Source: Bacteroidales bacterium (GTDB lineage Bacteria > Bacteroidota > Bacteroidia > Bacteroidales > Muribaculaceae). From it: a stretch of 10,212 nt of DNA. The notes under the pieces were generated by a model. That model saw nothing but the letters and a program-made list of their open reading frames with translations. It had not been told where the DNA came from and did no database searches. How positions within the stretch are numbered: the first letter of the stretch is position 1; each line of letters starts with the position of its first letter. Position numbers and translations under genes: made by a program. The stretch covers positions 1 to 10,212 of the forward strand of contig JAHZGZ010000181.1 in assembly GCA_019420545.1 (NCBI GenBank), in the 5' to 3' direction. This document shows positions 1 to 6,103 of the stretch, piece by piece.

Positions 1-862
1 TCTCGACGAAATCGTGATGCGCAAGATGGATGTGCCTGTCGAGGGTGAACCCGACATGAAGGCATGGATGCACTTCCTCCACAAACTCGACAATGCCGAA
101 AAGACTGTCACAATCGGTCTGGTAGGCAAGTATGTCGAGCTTCAGGATGCCTACAAGTCGATCAACGAGGCTCTGCTCCAGGCCGCCACATACGCCGACC
201 GCAAGCTCAACCTCGTATACATCCATTCCGAGAAACTTACTGAGGAGAATGTCGCCGAGAAGCTGTCGGGCATGGACGGCGTGATTGTCGCTCCCGGCTT
301 CGGACAACGTGGCATCGAGGGAAAGTTCGTGGCATTGAAATGGCTTCGCGAGCACGACGTGCCCACGTTCGGCATCTGCCTCGGCATGCAGTGTATGGTG
401 ATCGAGTTTGCACGCAATGTGCTCGGACTTGCCGACGCCAATTCCACAGAAATGGATCTGCACACGCCGCACAATGTGATCGACCTTATGGACGAACAGA
501 AGTCGGTTACCGACAAGGGCGGTACAATGCGTCTCGGCGCCTACGACTGTCGCCTTACTCCCGGTAGCCGTGTAGCGGCCGCATATGGCAGTGAGATGGT
601 GAGCGAACGCCATCGTCATCGCTTCGAATTCAACAGCGACTACCGTGAGCGTTTTGAGCAGGCCGGTATGAAATGTGTTGGTGAGAATCCTGCCACACGT
701 CTTGTAGAGGTTGTCGAACTGCCCGATCACCGCTGGTATATAGGTACACAGTATCATCCCGAGTATTCCTCGACGGTACTCAGCCCCAATCCGATATTTA
801 TAGATTTTATCAAGGCTGCAATAGCCTACAACACAGAAAAATCAACAGAAAAAACAGAATAA
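1..862 (+). CDS. pyrG: CTP synthase, C-terminal half (5' end outside window)
   Basis: CTP synthase converts UTP to CTP in the cytoplasm, using ATP and ammonia from glutamine. It is the last step of de novo pyrimidine nucleotide synthesis. The reading frame is open from the first base (first full codon at position 2), so the gene starts upstream. The 286 visible codons cover the end of the synthetase domain, the linker and the whole class I glutamine amidotransferase domain, about half of the usual 535-540 residues. The nucleophile elbow GICLGMQ (Cys codon 377-379) and the YHPEYSS motif with catalytic His and Glu (755-763) are intact. CTP-synthase-specific stretches NSTEMDLHTPHNVIDLM, GGTMRLGAY and RHRHRFEFN rule out other amidotransferases. 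The stop lies 10 bp before the yidC start, which suggests co-transcription. Confidence 0.97.
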   Translation, partial: LDEIVMRKMDVPVEGEPDMKAWMHFLHKLDNAEKTVTIGLVGKYVELQDAYKSINEALLQAATYADRKLNLVYIHSEKLTEENVAEKLSGMDGVIVAPGFGQRGIEGKFVALKWLREHDVPTFGICLGMQCMVIEFARNVLGLADANSTEMDLHTPHNVIDLMDEQKSVTDKGGTMRLGAYDCRLTPGSRVAAAYGSEMVSERHRHRFEFNSDYRERFEQAGMKCVGENPATRLVEVVELPDHRWYIGTQYHPEYSSTVLSPNPIFIDFIKAAIAYNTEKSTEKTE

Positions 863-872
863 TACAGACTGA

Positions 873-2981
873 ATGGATAAGAACACCATGTACGGCATGC
901 TCCTGATGGGTGCCGTGCTCTTAGGATTTATCTGGCTCAATCAGCCGGAACCCCAGCCCGGCCCTGCACCCGAAATGGAGGTGACACAGGAACAGGCCGA
1001 GGCTGCCGCCGACAATCTGCTTGCCGCGCCTTCCGACTCGCTTACACGCGGACAGCTTGTAATGCTTGCCGATGCTGTGGCCCGTTATGGCACTCCCGAC
1101 AGTACCGGCATCGGCCATATCGACCGCGACGGCATCGTACTCTCGGGTAATGGTACCGAGGTGACGGGACATGTGCGTGTCGATTCTGTCGATGTACCTG
1201 TAGGACTGCTTGCCGATCCCGCCGCTGCCCTCACATCGTCGGCTGTAAGCGCGAAGGCATATACCGACGCTGTGGCCCGCGTAAAGAATCTGCTTCGCGA
1301 CCTTACGCAGTATCAGGGATTCGCCCGCTATCTTCAGGGTAAGAATGATACTGTAAGGCTTGCAAACGATCTGATCTCTCTTGACATCACTACCAAGGGC
1401 GCTATGATCGCCACTGCCGAACTTTCGAAGTACGACAGTTTCCGCGGAGGCAACGTGAAGGTGATATCCGGCAATGACGACGCCTATTCATTCATTCTCA
1501 ATTCGGCTGACCGCGAGTTTGATACGCGTGACTTCTATTTCCGTCCTGTTGAGGTGACGGACTCCTCCGTGCTCATGAGCCTCGATCTTGGCAAAGGTAC
1601 CGAGTTCGGGTTGCGCTATACTCTCCGTCCCGACAGCTACGTAGTGCGCCTCGACGTTGAGCAGAAAGGCATGCAGAGCATCATCCCCTCCAACGTCGTG
1701 ACGATGGATTTCATATGGACGCAGCGCATGATCCGCCAGGAAGAAGGCCGTATGTTCGAGGAGCGTAACTCGGCTATTTACTATAAGTATGCCGGCGGTG
1801 GTGTCGATTATCTCAAGGAGACGTCCTCCGACTCCAAGGAGGTCAATGAGCCTGTCAAGTGGCTGGCCTTCAAGAATCAGTTCTTCTCGATGGCGTTTAT
1901 TGGGCGTAATCCGTTCAACAATGCCGCTCTGCAGTCTACCGTACTGTCGGTCAGCGACGATCCGAATTATCTCAAGGAGCTGGAGGCTGTGTCGACTCTG
2001 GATTATAATCCCGGCGTTGAACGTCCGGCCTCGTTCGACATCCTTATCGGCCCGAACCTCTACCCGATGCTCACGGCAGTCGACAAGAAACTTTATCCCG
2101 ACGACGATCTCGAGCTTACCCGCCTGATACCTCTCGGATGGCCCATCTTCCGCTGGATCAACACTTGGATTGTGATCCCGGTATTCGATCTGCTCGGCTC
2201 ATGGTTTACCAACTATGGCGTGATAATCCTCTTCCTCACTATCTTTATCAAGCTCATCCTCTTCCCCTTCACCTACAAGAGCTACATGTCGCAGGCGAAG
2301 ATGCGTCTGCTCAACCCCGAGATCAAGGCTATCAATGAGAAGTATCCCGGTACGGAGAACGCCATGACGCGCCAGCAGAAAACCATGGAACTTTACTCGC
2401 GCGCCGGTGCCAACCCCATGGCCGGCTGTCTGCCGATGCTCCTACAGATGCCTGTGCTCATCGCAATGTTCGCCTTCTTCCCCTCGTGTATCGAGTTACG
2501 CGGACAGTCGTTCCTCTGGGCCAAGGATCTATCGGCTCCTGACGCCATCCTTACCTGGTCGGGCAACATTCCTCTGGTTACCGAGTATTTCGGCAACCAT
2601 CTGTCGCTCTTCTGTCTGTTGATGACGGTAACCAACATCATCTATACCAAGTTCACAATGGCCAACCAGCCCTCATCGGCAGGGATGCCCGGAATGAAGT
2701 GGATGATGTACCTCATGCCGCTGATGTTCCTTGTGTTCTTCAACAATTATGCGGCCGGCCTGTCGTACTACTACTTCCTTTCGCTCCTTATCACCATCGT
2801 GCAGATGTACATCTTCCGCCGCGTGGTCAATGAGGACAAGATGCGCGCCAAGATGGCCGAGGCTGCCAAGAAGCCGCGCAAGAAGAGTGGATTCATGGCC
2901 CGTCTTGAGGAAGCGCAGCGTCAGCAGCAGGCTATGCTTCGCGAGCAGCAGAAGCGCCAGGGTGGTGCAAAACGCAGATAA
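873..2981 (+). CDS. yidC: Membrane protein insertase YidC
   Basis: YidC/Oxa1 insertase places proteins in the inner membrane, alone or with SecYEG. The 702-residue product has an N-terminal membrane anchor (about residues 5-22) and a periplasmic P1 domain (about 160-415). The conserved five-helix core follows: TM2 about 447-467, TM3 517-537, TM4 577-596, and TM5-TM6 612-650. The core contains KSYMSQAKMRLL and NPMAGCLPMLLQMPV. Lys460 sits where E. coli has the groove Arg366; as I recall, Lys is usual in Bacteroidetes. The tail (about 655-702) is Lys/Arg/Gln-rich and helical, as expected for ribosome contact. Residues about 45-150 form an Ala/Asp/Ser-rich stretch between anchor and P1 with no motif I recognise, and the protein seems longer than the roughly 610-650 residues I recall for Bacteroides. 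The 10-bp gap suggests an operon with pyrG. Identity is secure. Confidence 0.97.
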   Translation: MDKNTMYGMLLMGAVLLGFIWLNQPEPQPGPAPEMEVTQEQAEAAADNLLAAPSDSLTRGQLVMLADAVARYGTPDSTGIGHIDRDGIVLSGNGTEVTGHVRVDSVDVPVGLLADPAAALTSSAVSAKAYTDAVARVKNLLRDLTQYQGFARYLQGKNDTVRLANDLISLDITTKGAMIATAELSKYDSFRGGNVKVISGNDDAYSFILNSADREFDTRDFYFRPVEVTDSSVLMSLDLGKGTEFGLRYTLRPDSYVVRLDVEQKGMQSIIPSNVVTMDFIWTQRMIRQEEGRMFEERNSAIYYKYAGGGVDYLKETSSDSKEVNEPVKWLAFKNQFFSMAFIGRNPFNNAALQSTVLSVSDDPNYLKELEAVSTLDYNPGVERPASFDILIGPNLYPMLTAVDKKLYPDDDLELTRLIPLGWPIFRWINTWIVIPVFDLLGSWFTNYGVIILFLTIFIKLILFPFTYKSYMSQAKMRLLNPEIKAINEKYPGTENAMTRQQKTMELYSRAGANPMAGCLPMLLQMPVLIAMFAFFPSCIELRGQSFLWAKDLSAPDAILTWSGNIPLVTEYFGNHLSLFCLLMTVTNIIYTKFTMANQPSSAGMPGMKWMMYLMPLMFLVFFNNYAAGLSYYYFLSLLITIVQMYIFRRVVNEDKMRAKMAEAAKKPRKKSGFMARLEEAQRQQQAMLREQQKRQGGAKRR

Positions 2982-3004
2982 TATTAACAGATAAAAATGA
3001 AATA

Positions 3005-3056
3005 AATCAGGGTCGTATTGGGTCATCATATATGTCCGTGCGACCCTGATTGTTTT
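3005..3056 (+). terminator. Hairpin after yidC and just before the alcohol dehydrogenase gene
   Basis: A perfect 11-bp stem (AATCAGGGTCG at 3005-3015 with CGACCCTGATT at 3041-3051) closes a 25-nt loop and is followed by GTTTT and then six C residues. It fits a rho-independent terminator for pyrG-yidC, although the loop is long and the U-tract short. It ends only 17-22 bp before the next start codon, so it may instead be a leader structure of that gene. Confidence 0.7.
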
Positions 3057-3073
3057 CCCCCCTTATTTATATC

Positions 3074-4300
3074 ATGGATAATTTTGTATTCTATGCCCCT
3101 ACAAAGTTTGTGTTCGGGCGATATGCCGAAAAGCGCACAGGAGAGCTGGCACGTGAATTCGGCGGCACTCGTGCCCTTGTAGTATACGGCGGCGGTTCCG
3201 CAGTGCGCAGCGGAGCTGTAGGCCGCGCCGTGCGTTCGCTTCATGCCGCCGGGTTCGATACGTTCAATCTCGAAGGTATCAAGCCCAATCCTACCGACGA
3301 CCGTGTGCGCGATGGTATCGATCTTGTACGCATGTACGATATCGACATTGTGATTGCCGTAGGTGGCGGCTCGGTAATCGATACCGCGAAAGCTATTGCT
3401 CTCGGAGCACTTTACGACGGCGATTTCTGGGACTTTTATTGCGGGAAAAAGACTCCCGAGCATGCGCTTCCCGTAGGTGTGGTACTTACCATCCCCGCAG
3501 CAGGCAGCGAGGGGTCGGGTAATTCAGTGATAACTCTCGTGCCTGAGAAAGATGCCGACGGCGTTGTTCCCGGCCCGGTTAAGCTGAGCCTGCGTACCGA
3601 ATCGGTGCTCCGGCCGAAGTTCTCGATTATGAATCCCGAGCTTACAATGACGCTCCCGGCGTGGCAGACGGCCTGCGGCATTGTCGATATGATGGCCCAC
3701 ATCTTCGAGCGTTACTTCACCAATACTCCCGACTGTGAGGTGACCGACCGTGTCGCCGAAGGACTGCTGAAAGCCATTATCACCGAGGGCGGCCGTGTGA
3801 TGGCCGACCCCGACAATTATCAGGCGCGCGCCAACATAATGTGGGCCGCTACTCTCGCCCACAACGGATTGTGCGGCACGGGACGCCGTGAGGACTGGTC
3901 GAGCCACTTCATCGAGCATGAGATCAGCGCCGTTTATCCCGAGGTTGCTCATGGCGCCGGACTTGCCGTGGTCGTGCCGGCATGGATGAGCTACGTTGCG
4001 GCAAAGAATCCCGACAAGGTTGTGCAGTTTGCCGAGCGCGTGATGGATGTCAATCCTGCCGATTTTACTGTCGGATCGCCCGCTGAGATAAAGGCTGCTA
4101 TAGCCGCCGAAGGTATCGCACGTCTGCGTGCATTCTACAACAGTCTCGGTATGCCCGCTGACTTCGCTGGTCTCGGCATCACCGATCCCGACATACCGGC
4201 GCTGGTTGATGCGCTTCATCTCCACAAGGGAGATCCCATCGGCGGCTACGTCCCCCTAACTCACAAGGATACCCACGCCATCTACACGGCAATGCTCTAA
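3074..4300 (+). CDS. Iron-containing alcohol dehydrogenase, YqhD/butanol dehydrogenase type
   Basis: Members of this family reduce aldehydes to alcohols with NAD(P)H and an active-site divalent metal in the cytoplasm; the natural substrate cannot be read from sequence. The 408-residue product starts MDNFVFYAPTKFVFG, the usual N-terminus of the group. I chose ATG 3074; a TTG at 3050 is in frame but lies inside the upstream hairpin. The YGGGSAVRSG loop and the GGGSVIDTAKA motif form the nucleotide-binding domain. The first resembles the NADPH-binding loop of YqhD, so NADPH use is likely. Predicted metal ligands are Asp205 and His209 (GIVDMMAH), His278 (DWSSHFIEHE) and His293 (EVAHGAGLA). RANIMWAATLAHNGL also matches the YqhD/BDH subgroup. 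I see no consensus promoter in the gap before it, so it may depend on readthrough from yidC. Confidence 0.93.
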   Translation: MDNFVFYAPTKFVFGRYAEKRTGELAREFGGTRALVVYGGGSAVRSGAVGRAVRSLHAAGFDTFNLEGIKPNPTDDRVRDGIDLVRMYDIDIVIAVGGGSVIDTAKAIALGALYDGDFWDFYCGKKTPEHALPVGVVLTIPAAGSEGSGNSVITLVPEKDADGVVPGPVKLSLRTESVLRPKFSIMNPELTMTLPAWQTACGIVDMMAHIFERYFTNTPDCEVTDRVAEGLLKAIITEGGRVMADPDNYQARANIMWAATLAHNGLCGTGRREDWSSHFIEHEISAVYPEVAHGAGLAVVVPAWMSYVAAKNPDKVVQFAERVMDVNPADFTVGSPAEIKAAIAAEGIARLRAFYNSLGMPADFAGLGITDPDIPALVDALHLHKGDPIGGYVPLTHKDTHAIYTAML

Positions 4301-4325
4301 AAGACAGGTAAAACAGACCTGATGA

Positions 4326-4396
4326 AAAAAGATTAAGGAGGCCAGGAAAACCGGCGGCATCGGCTGCCTGGAGTTCCTGACCTCCTTAATCTTTTT
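4326..4396. terminator. Long hairpin, probable two-way terminator after the alcohol dehydrogenase gene
   Basis: A perfect 16-bp stem (AAAAAGATTAAGGAGG at 4326-4341 with its complement at 4381-4396) continues, after one mismatch, with six more pairs (CAGGAA 4343-4348 with TTCCTG 4374-4379). The A-run on one side and U-run on the other make it fit termination in both directions: for the dehydrogenase on the + strand and as a backup for SRP RNA transcripts on the minus strand. A small 5-bp hairpin (4305-4321) lies just upstream. Confidence 0.8.
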
Positions 4397-4404
4397 AATC
4401 TCCT

Positions 4405-4438
4405 TGCGCTCGCACAATTGTTTCTATGTGCTCACGCA
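4405..4438. repeat. Imperfect inverted repeat between two terminators
   Basis: TGCG-CTC-GCAC (4405-4415) can pair with GTGC-TCA-CGCA (4428-4438) as two 4-bp helices around a 3x3 internal loop. It lies downstream of the SRP RNA U-tract on the minus strand. It may be a weak second hairpin or chance. Confidence 0.3.
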
Positions 4439-4457
4439 TAGATGAGGTATGGGCATG

Positions 4458-4463
4458 AAAAAA
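4458..4463 (-). terminator. U-tract ending the SRP RNA gene
   Basis: Six consecutive U residues on the minus strand directly follow the closing helix (GGGUAAG/CUUACCC) of the SRP RNA, giving a self-terminating transcript. Confidence 0.75.
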
Positions 4464-4560
4464 GGGTAAGCTTACTACATCGCACCGCTACAACCCGGTA
4501 CCGTTGCTCCGGTCAAGGCCTGGCGGAGTTCCCGGGGAGCTGGTCGTGTAGGACTTACCC
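4464..4560 (-). ncRNA. ffs: Signal recognition particle RNA, small bacterial type (4.5S-like)
   Basis: The SRP RNA binds Ffh and directs ribosomes making membrane proteins to FtsY and the translocon. The minus-strand transcript is about 97 nt and folds as one long hairpin: GGGUAAG (4554-4560) with CUUACCC (4464-4470), then CUACA with UGUAG, CCCGG with CCGGG, and CCG with CGG. The tip carries the SRP signature GCCAGG....AGCAACGG (within 4501-4526), the conserved internal loop that binds the Ffh M domain. The apical 10 nt read CCUUGACCGG instead of the common CCCGGAAGGG, so the tip is U-UGAC-C. UGAC fits the minority URRC tetraloop class described for bacterial SRP RNA. A consensus promoter upstream and a U6 tract downstream support a free-standing gene. 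Assignment rests on motif and fold, without a covariance-model search. The open frame antisense to it (4442-4702) is not a gene. Confidence 0.9.
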
Positions 4561-4565
4561 GGGCG

Positions 4566-4596
4566 CAAAGGTACTATATTTTTCTCATCCGGCAAA
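4566..4596 (-). promoter_or_regulatory. Bacteroidetes-type promoter of the SRP RNA gene
   Basis: On the minus strand, TTTG (4593-4596) and TACCTTTG (4566-4573) are separated by exactly 19 bp, matching the Bacteroidetes sigma-ABfr consensus TTTG-N19/20-TAnnTTTG. The predicted start falls near 4560, where the outer RNA helix begins. Confidence 0.85.
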
Positions 4597-4644
4597 CTTT
4601 TGCCTGCTAAATTTTTCAATCGCCGCACGGCAGGCATTCGTAAC

Positions 4645-4682
4645 AGGTATGCAGGTTATGACAAGGTATGTTAAAGGGTATG
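4645..4682 (+). repeat. Short GGTATG repeats upstream of the DUF4494 gene
   Basis: GGTATG occurs at 4646, 4665 and 4677, with a variant GGTTATG at 4654, so four related hexamer-like units lie within 37 bp. They sit 30-70 bp upstream of the candidate DUF4494 promoter. They could bind a regulator, but this is unproven. Otherwise the stretch 4597-4733 shows no gene. Confidence 0.35.
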
Positions 4683-4710
4683 TGAAGTACATAAATCGGT
4701 AGGATTCATA

Positions 4711-4741
4711 GTTCGGCGGCCAAAACTTTTTCGTAAATTTG
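4711..4741 (+). promoter_or_regulatory. Candidate promoter of the DUF4494-yggS pair
   Basis: TAAATTTG (4734-4741) matches the Bacteroidetes -7 element TAnnTTTG. The -33 region at the right spacing (GTTC, 4711-4714) is a poor match. The start would give a leader of about 30 nt, AT-rich before the ATG as is normal in this phylum. Confidence 0.6.
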
Positions 4742-4778
4742 TCATCCTTTTAACCCACAACATATAAATATCACAATT

Positions 4779-5228
4779 ATGAGTACATGGTTTGAATGCA
4801 AGGTTCGCTACGATAAAATACAGGAAAATGGTTCGGCAAAGAAGGTCAACGAGCCTTATTTGGTCGACGCTCTCAGCTTCACAGAGGCCGAGGCACGCAT
4901 CACCGAGGAGGTTACACCCTTCATCTCCGGCGATTTCTCCGTATCGGCCGTAAAGCGCACCAACTTCACCGAAATCTTCTGGGATGACACCGCCGACAAA
5001 TGGTACCACGTGAAGGTCAACTTCATCACCCTCGACGAAAAGACCGCCGTAGAGAAGAAGACCACTTCCCACATTCTTGTCGCCGCCAACGACTTCCGCG
5101 GAGCACTCGACCATTTCATGGACGGCATGAAAGGCACAATGGCCGACTTCGAGGTAAGCTCCATTGCAGAGACTGCCCTCATGGACGTGTACAAGGCCAA
5201 GCTCGAAGGTCAGAAAACGGAGGCATAA
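4779..5228 (+). CDS. DUF4494 domain-containing protein
   Basis: The 149-residue product matches the Bacteroidetes-restricted DUF4494 family over its full length; its function is unknown to me. Family-like stretches are MSTWFECKVRYDK at the start, KKVNEPYLVDALSFTEAEARI, FISGDFSVSAVKRTNFTEIF, WYHVKVNFITLDEKT, and near the end MKGTMADFEVSSIAETALMDV. There is no signal peptide or membrane segment, so it is predicted to be cytoplasmic. The sequence suggests a small mixed alpha/beta protein. The first ATG follows an AT-rich leader and a candidate promoter. The stop is 16 bp before the yggS start, so the two genes are probably transcribed together, which could link DUF4494 to PLP-related physiology (inference only). 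Confidence 0.92.
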   Translation: MSTWFECKVRYDKIQENGSAKKVNEPYLVDALSFTEAEARITEEVTPFISGDFSVSAVKRTNFTEIFWDDTADKWYHVKVNFITLDEKTAVEKKTTSHILVAANDFRGALDHFMDGMKGTMADFEVSSIAETALMDVYKAKLEGQKTEA

Positions 5229-5244
5229 TCCATACCCGGAAAAG

Positions 5245-5922
5245 ATGTCATCATCGGTAACATCCAGGTTGCTCGACATAAGGAGCCGCATCCCTGAAGG
5301 GGTGACACTCGTGGCCGTGTCGAAGTTCCACCCCATAGAAGCCGTGCGCGAGGCATACGACGCCGGACAGCGCGACTTCGGCGAAAGCCGCGCTCAGGAG
5401 CTTGCCGTCAAGGCCCCGGCGATGCCCGACGATGTACGCTGGCACTTCATCGGCCACCTGCAGACCAACAAGGTGCGCCAGGTAGTGCCCCATGCGTTTC
5501 TCATCCACAGCATCGACTCCATGAAACTGCTGCGTACCGTAGACTCCGAGGCAGCGCGCATAGGGCGCGTGGCCGACGTGCTGCTACAGATACATGTGGC
5601 CCGGGAAGAGACCAAATTCGGATTCACACCCGACGAGCTTTTAACCGTACTGCCCGGCGAATGGCATCCTGCCGACACGCCCAACGTAAGGGTGCGCGGC
5701 GTAATGGGTATGGCCTCGCTTACCGACGATCAGGCGCGCATTGCCGCCGACTTCGCAGCCATTGCCGCAGTATACCGCACACTGAAAGAAGGTCTGTTTG
5801 CCGGAAGCGACAGTTTCGACACCATATCCATGGGTATGAGCGACGACTTCCCTCTCGCCATAGCGGCAGGGAGCACGATGGTGCGCATAGGCACCGACAT
5901 ATTCGGCGCCCGTGAATACTGA
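5245..5922 (+). CDS. yggS: YggS/PROSC-family PLP homeostasis protein
   Basis: This family (YggS, YlmE, human PLPBP) binds pyridoxal 5'-phosphate in a single TIM-barrel-like domain and buffers the cell's PLP pool; no catalytic reaction is established for it. The 225-residue product starts at ATG 5245, which puts the PLP lysine (VAVSK, Lys27) near its usual place; the frame is open further upstream only by overlapping the DUF4494 gene. Family motifs are FGESRAQEL, WHFIGHLQTNKVRQV, HSIDS, KFGF, VRGVMGMA, ISMGMSDDFPLAI and GSTMVRIGTDIFGAREY. The SMGMS and GSTMVRIG segments form the phosphate-binding region. Length is typical. It follows the DUF4494 gene by 16 bp with no promoter between them. Confidence 0.95.
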   Translation: MSSSVTSRLLDIRSRIPEGVTLVAVSKFHPIEAVREAYDAGQRDFGESRAQELAVKAPAMPDDVRWHFIGHLQTNKVRQVVPHAFLIHSIDSMKLLRTVDSEAARIGRVADVLLQIHVAREETKFGFTPDELLTVLPGEWHPADTPNVRVRGVMGMASLTDDQARIAADFAAIAAVYRTLKEGLFAGSDSFDTISMGMSDDFPLAIAAGSTMVRIGTDIFGAREY

Positions 5923-5962
5923 CCCCGCGCTACCACTCCGCGTATACCGTGCAACCGAATCA

Positions 5963-5993
5963 TTTCCCCCGCCAAAGGAACCGGATATGTTTT
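5963..5993 (+). promoter_or_regulatory. Possible promoter of the sugar transporter gene
   Basis: TTTC (5963-5966) and TATGTTTT (5986-5993) are spaced by 19 bp, each one mismatch from the Bacteroidetes consensus TTTG/TAnnTTTG. It would give a leader of about 100 nt containing the inverted repeat. No better candidate is visible in the 181-bp gap. Confidence 0.35.
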
Positions 5994-6028
5994 ACAGCAT
6001 GTTATTACTGCCGTAAAACATATTTTTT
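5985..6028 (+). terminator. AT-rich inverted repeat between yggS and the transporter gene
   Basis: ATATGTTTTAC (5985-5995) and GTAAAACATAT (6013-6023) form a perfect 11-bp stem. After one mismatch the stem gains GCA/TGC (5997-5999 with 6009-6011), leaving a 9-nt loop. Six T residues (6023-6028) follow. This fits a terminator for DUF4494-yggS, though the stem is unusually AT-rich. The left arm overlaps a candidate -7 box, so an operator role is the alternative. Confidence 0.55.
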
Positions 6029-6103
6029 ATAATTTTACCTATTCAAAAGTACTTAACCTAAAATATCAAAATTAAAACAACCAACGAAAATCATTTATCA
6101 GCA

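Noticed and set aside
3524..4225. 233-codon open frame antisense to the alcohol dehydrogenase
   Set aside because: Shadow of a real gene; the translated sequence resembles no family and has no promoter.
4442..4702. 86-codon + strand open frame in the intergenic region
   Set aside because: It is antisense to the SRP RNA and its promoter, and the product looks random.
4301..4778. Possible hidden mobile element or attachment site in the gene-free stretch
   Set aside because: No terminal repeats, integrase or target duplications are visible; terminators, the SRP RNA and promoters explain most of it.
5164..5244. Upstream extension of yggS
   Set aside because: It would overlap the end of the DUF4494 gene, and the family N-terminus fits the ATG at 5245.
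4671..5336. 221-codon minus-strand open frame over DUF4494
   Set aside because: It is antisense to a clear DUF4494 gene and the start of yggS, with no family resemblance.
6044..6051. Minus-strand TACTTTTG resembling a -7 promoter box
   Set aside because: No TTTG lies at the required spacing and there is no minus-strand gene downstream; AT-rich DNA gives such matches by chance.
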